A DNA stretch of 64,000 nucleotides from Camellia lanceoleosa (GCA_025200525.1 CM045761.1:75669551-75733550), one strand, 5' to 3'; shown: positions 36,455 through 47,845, counted from the first letter of the stretch. Made by a program: numbers and translations. Notes: a model not told the origin generated them from the letters alone.

Positions 36455-37160
36455 TTCAGTTCAAAAGTCTTCGGATTTGGAGCCCCATCGATGCATGACA
36501 CCTTTGGGCCGATTAAGCCTCTGGATTCGGAGCGTTCTTCGTGGATATCACGATTGGCCAATATTTAAGTCTCTAAATTCAGAGCCCCATCAGTGCAAGA
36601 CACTTTTGGGCCGATTAAGCCTCCGGATTCAGAGTGTCCTTCGTGGATATCCCGATTGGCCAATAATTAAGTCTCTGAATTTGGAGCCCCATCAGTGCAA
36701 GACACTTTTGGGCCGATTAAGCCTCCGGATTCAAAGCGCCCTTCGTGGATATCATGATTGGCCAAGACAAAGAGCCTCCAAATTCGGAGCCCCATCCATG
36801 CAGGTCACGTTTGGGCTGAATAAGACTCCGGATTCGGAGCGCTCTTCGTGGATATCACGATTGGCCAATATTTAAGTCTCCGAATTCGGAGCCCCATCCG
36901 TGCAGGTCACGTTTGGGCCGAATAAGACTTCGGATTCGGAGCGCCCTTCGTAGATATCACGATTGGCCAATATTTAAGTCTCCGAATTCAGAGCCCCATC
37001 CGTGCAGGTCACGTTTGGGCTAAATAAGACTCCGAATTCGGAGCGCCCTTTGTGGATATCATGATTGGCCAAGACAAAGAGCCTCTGAATTCTGAGCCCC
37101 ATCTGTGTGGGTCACGTTTAGGTCGAATAAGACTCCGGATTCAGAGAGCCCCTCGAAAAT
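36455..37160. repeat. 102-bp tandem array in 3' UTR of outer Tat element
   Basis: Seven units, six complete. The word TCGTGGATAT starts at 36539, 36641, 36743, 36846, 36948 and 37050 (with one base change), a spacing of 102-103 bases. Each unit is made of two related ~51-bp halves, both containing TCCG(A/G)ATTCGGAGC. Because 102 is divisible by three, a frame stays open across several units (36402-36875); I take that as a by-product. Confidence 0.95.
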
Positions 37161-37938
37161 TAAAGCATGCAGATTTAAAGTGAAATGCTTCGTTAAGATT
37201 GAGTTGGCAAATTAAAGCATACACATTCAAATTAAGGCATGCAAACTTTCAAGATGAAGTGCTTAATTACTTTGAGCCGGCACAAACTGTATTTCATTGA
37301 ACGTGTCACGCCCCAAACCCGCCTCTAAAAGTTTGGGCATGACCACTTCAGAAACGAACACTTAACTCGATGTATATAAGATATGGGGCCTGAACGGAAA
37401 CACCTAATAACATAAAATCATGTCCATTGAGCTACCAATAACATGCCAGGATCACAAATATCGCATCAAGTAGATAATATATAGAAAACATATACCTGAG
37501 CTTCAGTTACATACATACACATACATAGACCCAGCCCCATAATTGGGCATATAACAAAAACATCGGGGATGAAGGGGTTATATACAGTTCAACCTTATGC
37601 AGACAATTAGAGTACAAAGCCAACAGCCTAGCAAAACCTCACAAAAATGCACGGGCTTCATCTAAGTGCCTGGACACACTGAGGTTGACAAAAGAGAAAC
37701 GAGCATCAAGAGTTAGGACTGACCTCCAGATTGATTACCTACAGAAGCAGACAAAATACAGAGTGAGGCAGGCTCAGTGAATAATAGTACCTAAACAATT
37801 CAATGATCAACTTGAATTATAATGCATATCAATGCGTATATAAATACAGAGGACATATAGTTAATCTGATTCTGCAACTATTTCTAGAACAGCCTTAGGC
37901 CCAGTTTTTAAATAGAGTGGCTTTAAGCCCAGAGATAT

Positions 37939-38045
37939 ACAGATTGGCCTTAGGCCTGACAGATTTTGCAAATTGGCCATAGGCCTAACAGATTCCACAG
38001 ATTGGCCATAGGCCTAACAGATTCCACAGATTGGGGATAGGCCGG
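37939..38045. repeat. ~28-bp tandem repeats with TAGGCCTA palindromes
   Basis: About four units of ACAGATTGGCCATAGGCCTA plus ACAGATTCC. Each unit centres on AGGCCT. Confidence 0.85.
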
Positions 38046-38419
38046 ATATCATCGAGCGATTAGTTTAAGGTCATCTGAGTTTCAGAGTCATACAAAAGTA
38101 CACACATTCCTTCAATCGTTCATGTAAGTTAACATAGTTGATTTGAGATTAACAGAGTGCTAATGGTATTTATTAGCGATAAGTAAAGCGTACTACTACA
38201 GTACTACTACTCACAGTGTTGTGGCGGAGCGCTAGTTCCTCCCGGAGTGTGTCCTACACACATATAAGGTCACAAATTAATTCTTTTCCTTGTTAAATCA
38301 TTTTCTGACTCGCTTTGTTTCGAATGAATTTACAAGTATCAAAAGGCACCAAATACAGATTTCACAAATATTAGAGGGTCAAGCACGTAAAACGGAGCGA
38401 ACGGATTTTTCTGGCATGG

Positions 38420-38589
38420 GCCGCATGTGCAGCTGTGAGCCCCACACATGCGGCAAAGGTTCCCACACGTGCGGCTGGAAAGCCCCGCACGTGCCTTTTT
38501 AGCAGAAGCCAAAGACCCAAATTCCTTCATTTCCCGCACGTGCGGCCATGACCCCCGCACGTGCGGCCATGACCCCCGCATGTGCGGCG
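38420..38589. repeat. Cluster of CCGCACGTGCGG palindromes in LTR Y
   Basis: Seven copies of CCGCACGTGCGG or decayed forms lie in 170 bases, some with T for C (GCATGTGC, ACACATGC). At least four contain CACGTG, the plant G-box core bound by bHLH and bZIP factors. Several are joined by a fixed CCATGACCC spacer. Confidence 0.88.
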
Positions 38590-39608
38590 ATCCTCCTTGT
38601 TTGCACAGTCCGAAATTCATCCAAAAATCCAATTTGGTGGGTGTTTGCAAGGCTCAAAATAAGTCCATTATTTACTTGAACATAGGCCAAAAATCATATA
38701 AATATGGATTGCAACATATAACAAACACTTAACAATCTAACTATGAATTCGATCTTTAATCTTAAACTCACAAACACAACTCAATTCCATAATATTTCCA
38801 TCTTCACACAGATACACCACACATACACACACATAACCATTTGGTCATAAAGATGAGTTCAAGCTTGATAATTGAAGAAATAAGGTGAAATTTCTCACTA
38901 GATAATTCAATACAATTCCAAATCAATTCAACATAAGAGACAACAACTCAATTGATCACTTAACACAAAAATATTGAGGAATTCCTACTCAATTCAAAGA
39001 GAGGGGTCAATTAGAAAGGATTAGACATACCTTGAGTTAAATTACCTACAAACCCTCTTAATTTTTCCCAATTCCTTCCTTGAAAAACTTTCCTCTTCCT
39101 CACAAACTCTTTTCTTCCTCTCTCAGGAGATATTCTTGTAATGGTTCTAAGTCAAAAGTCCAAAGAACATAGATATATATATATATATATAAGTGAATAA
39201 GACGAAAATCAATCAATTTATTCATCCCAAATCAAATTTTTATAAAAATGCTTATTATGAGTTAAAAATTATGCTGATCTCAAATGTAAAATCAATTTCA
39301 GATTATTAAGCTTCTAAGGCTCTCAATTTCTGATCCAAACATTATAATTGTGACAAATTTTTCTTCTATTAAACAGATAGAAATCCATAACCATAAGTTT
39401 CACTTAGTTAAATTTAATTTCACAACAAGCATATAAATGCATAGAAGAGGGGATTGAAAGTATACCAGAAAACATGTACGAGGGTCGGGTTATTACAGAG
39501 TGCCCAAAACACGCAAACGTTTAAAGTAGAGTGTTTTGTTAAATTAACCAATATAACCAATAAATACATTCAGTTCAGTACGTTGGAGCGTTTACAATAC
39601 ATTCAGTT

Positions 39609-40214
39609 CTATTCGGCATCACCCTCGTCATCGCTCTTCTTAATTTCAAAAGCGCCATAAGGAAAATGATGGCCTTGGTATAATGGCGACGCCGATTCAA
39701 CTCTTGCTTCTTGGAGAGCCTCTGCAGCTTGAAGAGCCTTAATCTACCTGTGCCTAAAGCCCTGGTTCTCGCATCGGCAGACCTCCTCTGCAAGTTTCTC
39801 TTTGGTCTTGTCTATCCCGACTTTCCGGCCATCGTGGAAGCCTTTTTCGTAACCCATGGTCCTCGCATTTTCTACAGCAAACATGCTTGCCGTATCTCGA
39901 TTGGCAATCACATGACTTATTAGCTGTTGGGTCACTCTCTCTTCCACGACCGGGTTAGATTGACCTGTCGCACGTGGCTCAGTGGTTTGAGCCTTTCTAA
40001 GCTCACGCTTGGCCTTCTCCACGCGAGCCTCCAAATTTTGAATTTGTTCGTCCTTCTTCTCTATTTCTCGCCACACGGTGCGCAGGCTCATGCCGACTTC
40101 ATAGGCGGTATACAGCCCTTTCACCGCCCCATGGATGCCCTCCCGAAACACTTCGAAATCCTGTCGACCAACCATTGACTGCTGGACTTCCGGTGGAAAA
40201 ATCTGTTTGGGCAA
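39609..40214 (-). pseudogene. Second antisense gene fragment of outer Tat element
   Basis: The minus-strand frame starts near MPKQIFPPEVQQSMVGRQDF. It forms a long charged helix (EIEKKDEQIQNLEARVEKAK, REL; coiled-coil-like, residues ~50-75), then GYEKGFHDGRKVG and CENQGFRHR. It reads through one TAG (39745) into IKALQAAEALQEARVESAS and a tail ending KKSDDEGDAE. The end resembles the end of the antisense gene at 41253 (FENRGFKHGWLKVLAAA ... ESDSED). It may therefore be a duplicated or second antisense gene. The N-terminal domain is missing or out of frame. Confidence 0.55.
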
Positions 40215-40660
40215 ACTCGACTGCTACACTTGGGTAGTTAACAATAGAATCCGCCTCCGTCATCGGTTTATTCTCCACAAAAATCGTAAAACTCAATAGT
40301 CGCGGCGTCGCATCGGACTCATTTCTCGGTTGCAGTCGAGGGGAGCTATCCCGTTGCTATTTTTCCCTTCGGGGTGACCTACTCAGACGACTTGGGAGCT
40401 GACGTTTTTCCCGTTCCCTGAACGTCCTACTTCCCGTGCGTACGGGCTCGCTGCTGCGATTCATTTCAGTATCAAGCTCAGCCAATGTCCACCATTTTCC
40501 TCTGCTGTTGAAGAACAGTCTACTTGACATCCGCATTTATCTGACCTTCCACAATAAACTGGTTTCAATTGTGTCTGAGCACAATAAGTGGAATTATGGG
40601 CGCGAAGAACCCACCCCATTTATTCTTAACACAAGCAACGCCCCCAAGGCGGTTTCATTA

Positions 40661-40937
40661 AATTAGTCGCCTAGGTGTAGTGCCGATCGATCTGTGCCGC
40701 AGCCACTCCATGAACTCAAGGTATTCGGCCTTTGGAGTTCATACATTGGCTGGGGCAAGGGCAGATTTATTAATCTGATCGGCTATTCAACGATGGTAAA
40801 TTAGTCGCCTGGGCATAATGCCGATCGATCTGTGCCGTAGCCACTCCATGAACTCATGGTATTCGCCCTTTGGAGTTCATACATTGGCTGGGGCAAGGGT
40901 AGATTTATTAATTTGATCGGCTATTCGACGATGGTAA
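40661..40937. repeat. Two 138-bp direct repeats, each holding a hairpin
   Basis: AATTAGTCGCCTAGGTGTAG at 40661 and AATTAGTCGCCTGGGCATAA at 40799 open two near-identical units. Each contains ATGAACTCAAGG (or ATGAACTCATGG) facing CCTTTGGAGTTCAT across a 7-base loop. They sit between the two antisense genes. Confidence 0.88.
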
Positions 40938-41252
40938 ATTACTAAATTACCTAATTATCTAATTGGCAAGTGTACACGAATGTTTTATCCAAAGAAGCAA
41001 AAAGCAATACTATGCATCAATAGCAAAATTAAGCACAAATAATAGGAAAGTAGAAAGGAAATTTTCATTAGTAAATTGGGCACAGATTGTAGCCATTTTA
41101 CATGTGAAAACTACTAGATAAAAAGCTATAAGTTTGCAGGGAAATGCTTAGCAAAAAACTTAAAAACTGTAGCCATACATAAAAACTACTAAACGAAAAG
41201 CTGTAACAATACATTCAAAATCCTTAAACAAAAATAACTACTGTGGCCCTAA

Positions 41253-43347
41253 TCAATCCTCAGAGTCAGACTCCAGCGGCTCAACATCCACTTGCTCGTA
41301 TGGAATCGGCCTAGCCAATGTCATATTAGCAGCAGCAAGCACTTTGAGCCAGCCGTGTTTGAATCCCCTATTCTCGAATTTGGGGACTTCTTCCACATAA
41401 TTTGCGAGGGCAGTGCTTTGCCCAGGCTCGTACGCCTTGGAAGCCTTAGAGTCGGCTACTTCCTTCGCCGCCTTCGATTCTTTCAAGTCCGCCTCAAGTT
41501 TGGCGATCGCTTCTTGGGCTAACTTGAGCGCAGCTTCGCTTGTGTTCGCCTTCTCCTCGGCTGCCAATCTGAGCTGGTCTGCATTTCTTGCCTTTTCCAT
41601 CTCGGCCTCAGCCCTTCCACCTTCCATCTTCACCCTCGCCACTTCGAACTCGGCCCGGCTCTTTTAGCCCTCAACTTCAGATTGTAAACGGCCAATTCGT
41701 TCAATGGCGTCATGCTAGCGACGACCTATCTCGGCTATCCTTCTAACTGTCTGCAAAACAGGAGATTAAAACCAAAATCTATGCATAAAAGGGAAAGGCA
41801 AGATCAAGATATTTACTAGAAGAGTCGATTGAGCAGCTAACGCTATTGCCAAAAGATCCGGCTCCGAGTGGAAAGCCGCCTTGTTAGACGGCAATGAGAC
41901 CGACGAGGCCTTGCTCAGCGCCATGACTGGATCTTTCATAGCCAACGTATAAGAGGAGATCGGCATGTTTTTTTATCTTTGGTTGAACCACAAAAGGCAC
42001 AACCGTATCCGACTCCTCTAAACGCGGCCATTTGTCAGCAGGGTTTTCTTCAGAACTGGCCTTGACCTCGGCACGACGTTTCTCCGCTCTTCGTTTACCC
42101 TTCTGATTCGCCGGCACGACCAGCTCCAACTCGGTATTTCGGGTTTGAGTCGTCCCCTCTTCAATAACAGGCAGGGGGGGCTCAACATCGGCGATGGGGG
42201 GCATTTCGAATCGAATGGCCTCTGCTCTCCGCCGCACGACCATTCGTTCGGCGTTTTTCTTTTTGGCGAGTTGTGTGAGTGACAACTCGACTATGTCTTC
42301 AGGGTAAGCGCCGGGAAGGTCTTCTAATCCAATAAAGACGTCGTTGTAAATGTCCTCTCGGCCTGAGGTGGATGGAGGGTTGGCTGAATTGAGGCTGGCT
42401 TCCTCAAAGGCTACCCTTAAAGCCTCGTTTACTTCGGCCTCGGACTTGTTTGATCCTTCAGCGACCTCAGCGACTTCCGCACGCTCCGAGTCGGATCCGT
42501 CAAAACCAATTTGGCGCAAGTTTTTGAAGTTGGTTAAAATAAGAGCCGTAACAAATTCTTCACCCCTCGGAATCGGAATGTTTTCTGTTGCCAAGAACAT
42601 CGTGTACGTCGGCTTGTATCGAAGAAGAATGTGGGCTGCCCTCCCTTGTTTCTGAAGGCTTGGACGGCCGAAGTATTTTAGCGCGACTTTGATCTCCGTA
42701 AGAACGGCGTCGTCGGTCGAAGTCAAGACTTTCTTTAAATCGTTTCTTGCACAAACTAAACCATGAGACCGAAAAGATAAAGTCTTGTCTATATAACAAA
42801 AATAAGTGCAAAGGGCTATATGGCCACCTGGTTCGCCCCTCTGTCTAGGGATAGGATCTAAGCGGTCCTCGCTTTCGCCAAAATCCCAGTTTCCTTAGAC
42901 AACGACCATGACATCATCGACTCGCTTGCCAGAGCTGGAAAGCATGGTCACTAATTGATGGTCGGTGTCCTTGGCCCTGAGGAAATAGCGCCCATGCCGG
43001 CCAGAAGACTTGGCCAAGGCATAACAAGGCCAAATTACAGGTATGCCGAGGTTAATCCTAAGGCAACGGTTTAACTCTATAATCCCCATTACGATTCTAA
43101 AAAAGTTGACATTGAGTTGGGAAGGAATTAGACCCCAATGGCGAAGGACAGCCCTAAGGAATGGGTGAAGGGGGAAACGGACTCCACCCTCTGCGATTGA
43201 TAGGAGAGGGAAGACGATTGTGCTTTCATCAGCCCTCTCCACATCGAGGGTGCCGTCTGACAGACGGACGTCATCAGGGATGGAAAAATGGCGTCGAAAG
43301 CCAGAAATTCGATCCGCGGAGAGGAGGTCTTTCAAATGTTTTGCCAT
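41253..43347 (-). pseudogene. Antisense gene of outer Tat element, gypsy-type transposon domain plus coiled coil
   Basis: The ATG at 43347 opens a minus-strand frame with VRFPLHPFLRAVLRHWGLIP, SQLNVNFFRIVMGIIELNRC and LAKSSGRHGRYFL. This fits the plant family named putative gypsy-type transposon (PF04195). One TAA at 42895 (probable CAA to TAA) interrupts it; the frame continues to 41884 with a basic KGKRRAEKRRAE patch. It then shifts at a run of seven A near 41970. A 66-bp intron (41816 to 41751, GTAAATATC...TTGCAG) leads to exon 2. That exon is a coiled coil (ADQLRLAAEEKANTSEAALK, LAQ) ending DVEPLESDSED. About 650 residues before decay. Function unknown. Confidence 0.75.
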
Positions 43348-43705
43348 TCTCTTCAGCCTATAGGAGTATGTTAAACCGAAAACAAACTAGGAAAAAGGAT
43401 TCAAAGCAGAGAGGGAGAGAACTTACAAGAGACAAAGAAGACAGTGAAGGGTAAAAGGAAGTTGCAGAGGTAAGTCGGAAGGCAGTCCAATGACTTCAAG
43501 CACCTAAAAATGTGTATGTATTTGAAAAGACGTCGAATTTTTAAATCACAATAAATAGAAGTGTACGAAGGGGCAGGAAGTTGAAATGACAACTAAAAGG
43601 CGTGTGCTCTGACATTCGCTTTGAAATGAGGCTAGCCGCCGAATTTCGGCTCTAGCTTTTCGAGTTCAAAACCAAACACACCAGCTAACTGTCGTTAGTG
43701 GAGTG

Positions 43706-43718
43706 TTTGGGGGGCAAT
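43706..43718 (+). other. Polypurine tract of outer Tat element
   Basis: TTGGGGGGCAAT lies immediately before the 3' LTR start TGTGGGGG. Confidence 0.8.
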
Positions 43719-44170
43719 TGTGGGGGTCGAATATTGGGACACGTAAATCAGTCGAATAGTCGGACCGAGGGAGTCAAAATTCGTATATCGCATTCGGCCC
43801 CATCTTATACATGTAAATCTAGAAGTATCCTATTCAGCCAAATAGCTAGTTGAGTAAAGAGCCGAATGGAGAGCGATGCGCAGCAAGAGGAGCCTAGCAA
43901 ATAGCTATACGGCAAATTGAAGGAGGGCCCAGTCTCGAATCCCAAGAAAGAAAAAGATATAAGTAGAAGAACATCATCGAGAGAGAGGTATGTGAGAATT
44001 GGTGTACTTAACTTAAGACACACGCAATTTAGAGAGCATATACTGACTTATCCGTCGGAGTGCTAATTTCGGCATCCCGACTGGAGTGTTCATTCTTTTT
44101 CAAGTTAACAGCAGAGGATCACGAGCGTCCCCCGAGATCCAAAGAGTATTTCCAAACCACCTTCACCACA
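43719..44170 (+). repeat. 3' LTR of outer Tat element
   Basis: 452 bp, TGTGGGGGTCGAATATTGGG to CCACCTTCACCACA, aligned end to end with 10560-11012. TATAAG box at 43958-43963. Followed by target duplication CCATT. Confidence 0.93.
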
Positions 44171-44186
44171 CCATTATTTTTCAACA

Positions 44187-45417
44187 GAGAACAATTCTAT
44201 GTTTGAATTATAAATTTAAGTTAATTTTTTTTCTTAAAAAAGTGATGAAAATAAAGTCACAATGTAATTTATGTTTCATTTCATATTTATGTGTTAACTT
44301 TATTTTATTTTAGTTTTTTGAAACAAAGACAAAATGAAAGGGAAAGATGAGACAAATAAAGTAACAATTTATAAAAGTAACAATACGCCAATCCAAACAA
44401 ACAAGGGGAAAAAGGAGAGAAATAAAAACAGAGGAAAGAAAATTCATCACGGAAACAAACAAACAAGGGGAAAGAGGACAGAAATGAAAACAGAGACAAT
44501 ACCAACTTTGCCAAATTGTTGGCAAACCCAGAAAATTGCAAACACAATTTCATATGCCAATCCGAAGAATGTAAGGGGAAAAAAAAAAGGTAAACAATTT
44601 GTGCAAAAGGGGGAAACAAACGGATTTTGTATATGGGCAAAAATATTGGACTGCAGGAGATGTTACCTTCTACTTTAGGGGGGACGGGTTGAAATGGTGA
44701 AGATCTGTTCAGTGGTGGTGCAGATTTGGACGCTAGCTGGTCTTTCCCACCTGGTACTGGTGATGCTATAAGAGGGAGGTGGTGGCAGAGCTCCGGTGTG
44801 AGCATGACGGACAGTTGCGTGTTGGGACTACTTTAGTGATGCTATAAGGGGGAGGTTGTGGCGGAGCTCCGGCAGTCAATAGTGTGAGCGCTACGGACTA
44901 TCACGGCATCAACGAGGAGTGTGTACACCTGTGTACAGAGAAGAAGTGGAGATTTTGAGGTGAGAAGTTATGTGAGGTGCGAAGTTATGTGCCCTAGCTA
45001 TCTTTTAATTGTGTATTCTGCGAGGACCGGACAAAATAAGTGCAATTTATCTTTTTGCCTCTGAATAGTGAACCTATTTTTCTTGCCTCTTGGATTTTGT
45101 GAATGGTGTTAACTTTTTTGCTTTTTTAGTAACTTTTTAACCTTTTTAGCAACTTTTTAGCTTTTTGTCTTTTATAGGGTATCCCAAACAAGCACTTAGT
45201 TTGATTTTTTTTGATTATTTTAGCCAAAAAAAAAACCACTCATATCTATATTAGGTTGTGTCATATGCATATTTGATTATGACTTTTGCATTATTTAGTT
45301 ATGATTTATTATGATATTAGTTATGACTGATTGTGATGGTAGTTATGATATTATTTTGGTTATAATTCAAGATATCTTTACATATACCTCATATGGTATT
45401 TCATTAAGGACTTGGGT
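44187..45417. other. Intergenic DNA with a 76-bp imperfect duplication
   Basis: No gene is recognised. TGATGCTATAAGAGGGAGGT at 44761 recurs as TGATGCTATAAGGGGGAGGT at 44837, both followed by GTGGC(A/G)GAGCTCCGG. A T-rich stretch near 45105-45175 has ~20-base repeats of AACTTTTTAGC. The open frames around 44305-44805 lack domains and are A- or T-rich. Confidence 0.55.
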
Positions 45418-45779
45418 TCTCTCTAGGGTGTTGTTGGGCCTTCGAGGTGGGCCCACAAAGGCTGCATTAGTAATTTGAACCATCAATATGTAGAATTCAT
45501 TGAGTATTTCATCCATTCAAAAAAATCACGTTGATTGAATATCGATAGCTACTTGATCATATCACATTTGTGTCAATAATTTATTTTTAAAACTATATTT
45601 ACTGTGAACACAAATGTGATCTAATCAAATGGTTATCGATATTCCAGCAATGTGATTTTGTACAATGATGAAATACTCAATGAGCACTACATATTAAACA
45701 GTCTGAATCATCGATGCGGATTCTATAGTAACCCATGAGGCCCAACAGTTCTCTCTAATCCAATTTGGACTAGAGAGAA
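45418..45779. mobile_element. Foldback/MITE-like long inverted repeat
   Basis: The left arm (45418-45573) matches the reverse complement of the right arm (45608-45779) almost throughout. Matching blocks include TTCTCTCTAG, GTTGGGCCT, CATTGAGTATTTCATC, GAATATCGATA and ATCACATTTGTGT. The loop is about 34 bases. The right arm has a ~17-base extra piece near its outer end. Such long hairpins can be MITEs or small-RNA precursors. Confidence 0.75.
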
Positions 45780-45912
45780 ACCTCTCCCCTTTGGTTATAA
45801 CTCATTTTTTTAAGTTATAACTCTCATATAATTGAGTGATGACATTTATGATAATCAAATCCAAAACTATCATAACTTACATATATAACATTACCTCTAT
45901 AATATATATATA

Positions 45913-46274
45913 TAGGTTTGGTTAACGAGTGTCCTAAGGACATTTGTTAACAATGTTTAAATTGATTGTACATTACATATTGTGTGCACTCTCATACATT
46001 ATGTACAATGTATGAGCTAGATTCTCTTATTAGAATATCTAATTGAATGGCACAGCCTAATCGACTATAGGCTCATTTTGAGATCATTTTAATAATTAAA
46101 ATAATTTATTTTGTAGATTATTTTAAGGATATCATGAATATTAAAAATTAAATCGATCAGACATCAAGCCACTCGATCGGATCATATATATATATATTTA
46201 AAAATTAGCGAACTACAAAATGAATAGTTTGGAATATTAAGACAAGCCTAAAATGAGCCCAGTTAACCAAACTA
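45913..46274. mobile_element. MITE-like element with terminal inverted repeats
   Basis: TAGGTTTGGTTAAC (45913) faces GTTAACCAAACTA (46262-46274), one base different. A second inverted pair, GGCTCATTTT near 46071 and AAAATGAGCC near 46250, lies inside. About 362 bp, AT-rich, no coding. Confidence 0.6.
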
Positions 46275-47754
46275 GACTATCTAATTACATATTCTAACTG
46301 GAGATCATCTAATTCTATATATATATATAAAGCTATCACCTCTGTGAGTATATGTCACGACACAAACGCGCCCCTATAGGTTTAGCGTTGTAACTGGCCA
46401 GTAATCTAGGATTACCTTCAAAGACAAAATTTTAAAATATTTACAATCATATTGGGGCCTAAAGCGGAAGCAAAACAAAAACAACAATGTCCATTGAGCT
46501 TGTGCATACATGATGACTAAAATAATTAAAACATTTAAACACAATAATAATTTATATACAAATCCTATATATCTCACACACATATACATTTAAGACTCAG
46601 CAAAATTCAAAGCTCTGACAAAGCTAAGGACTGATTTTCTTGGCTCTACTCGAGCCTAACTTGCTCCATTCCGGAAGCTCTTCAAAAGGCTGACACGGGT
46701 AGACCCCAAGGCTTTCTTTATCCTTGTTGCTTAGTTTGTTCACCTATATATACATATAAATAGTGAGTTAAAGTCCAGCAAATAATAACAGAATAAAGAG
46801 ATTAAATAAATGAAGTTCGACAACATGGTACAAATACATGTCTTACAATTTTGGAATGAATCTTAAATCATTTTCAAAATAAGGCATTTGCCATATTATA
46901 TCAAATTTATAACAAAACATTTTCCATATCAAATCCCTTATCAAAACATATATTTCATTTCCCGAAACAATCCATTTCAATATGCAAATCAATTCAATTA
47001 GCTATCATATTAATCCATTGCAATAATAAAACCATTGTTCGATAGCATTTTTAATACAATTCCGATTTCAATTCAATTCTCAATGATCCATGTTATCCTA
47101 ATAACAATACTCATTCAATGACAATTTTCGTGGTACATCCAATAGAGTAACAATGTATTAATAACAATGGGACCTCAACAGTCAATCAACATATCATATC
47201 CAATTATTCAATGAGCCACAGTATTGTTTTCCCTGGGTGAGGGCCGATGGTCCATGGTATTAATCTCCCCTAGGCAAGGGTCAATGGGTCATGGTATTGT
47301 TTCCCCCAGGCAAGGGTCTCACTAAAGGATGCAACGAGTATAATTTTCAAAACAGAACTTCATTCATTATGTGAAAATAATGTTTCAATAGACCATTCCA
47401 TCAATCATCATAACATTTCAATAAACCATTCAATCAATTATATATCAATTTCGATAGCAATAAAATTTTCGAAAGTAAACGTAACTTGAACATATCTTTA
47501 TAAAGTTATTACTCACAGTGGGTTAAGTCAATGTAAGGCCTCAGATGTCCACCTATACAAATCACACAACAAAGATACAATAGAAGCACCAGTTAATATT
47601 CATTTCATTTTAATTCAACTCTGTTTATGTGTTTCTAGTTTATTTTATGACTATGTGAGTCCAATCGGTGCCTAAGAAAACTTAGAATGTCATGAGGATG
47701 CAAATATGCATTTAAAAGAGTTAGTCAAAATTGCTGAAAATAGGGTCTCTGCTC

Positions 47755-47845
47755 GAGCGCAACTTCTTTTGCTCGAGCGGGGGCTCAAAAACAAAGGTGG
47801 TCGCTCGAGCAGAGCTTTCCTCGCTCGAGTGGACAGCATGAATTC
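47755..47845. repeat. GCTCGAGC palindrome cluster in LTR X
   Basis: Four GCTCGAGC/GCTCGAGT copies in about 90 bases, the first two separated by GCAACTTCTTTT. This is the same unit as in 405-720 read in the other direction. Confidence 0.85.

Larger units (their letters stand above)
37304..39497 (+). mobile_element. Solo LTR of family Y inside the outer Tat 3' region
   Basis: It starts TGTCACGCCCCAAACCCGCC and ends GGGTCGGGTTATTACA, 2194 bp. The flanks GAACG and GAGTG share three of five bases, a poor duplication. It is distantly related to family X (46353): TGTCACG start, GGGGCCT.AA.CGGAA and ATGTCCATTGAGCT in the same order. No PBS, PPT or coding domain is present. Confidence 0.7.
10560..44170 (+). 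mobile_element. Outer Ty3/Gypsy Tat-type retrotransposon (nested host)
   Basis: Two 452/453-bp LTRs (10560-11012 and 43719-44170) are bounded by a perfect CCATT duplication (10555-10559, 44171-44175). The order is LTR, PBS, gag, protease, RT, RNase H, second RNase H, integrase, 102-bp tandem array, two antisense genes, PPT, LTR. Without the two insertions it is about 11.5 kb. The dual RNase H and antisense genes place it in the Tat/Retand group. By eye the LTRs differ at about 35 positions, mostly transitions, so it is an old insertion. All open frames carry stops; it cannot be autonomous. Confidence 0.93.

Noticed and set aside
36402..36875. 157-codon open frame
   Set aside because: It spans the 102-bp array, whose period is divisible by three; openness follows from the repeat. 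Weak case for a real repeat protein remains but nothing supports it.
36455..37160. CRISPR-like regularly spaced repeats
   Set aside because: Units are contiguous tandem repeats without unique spacers, in a plant retroelement 3' UTR.
44305..44805. Long minus-strand frame with Phe/Leu-rich membrane-like sequence
   Set aside because: The opposite strand is simply A-rich; no domain, and a competing plus-strand frame covers the same DNA.
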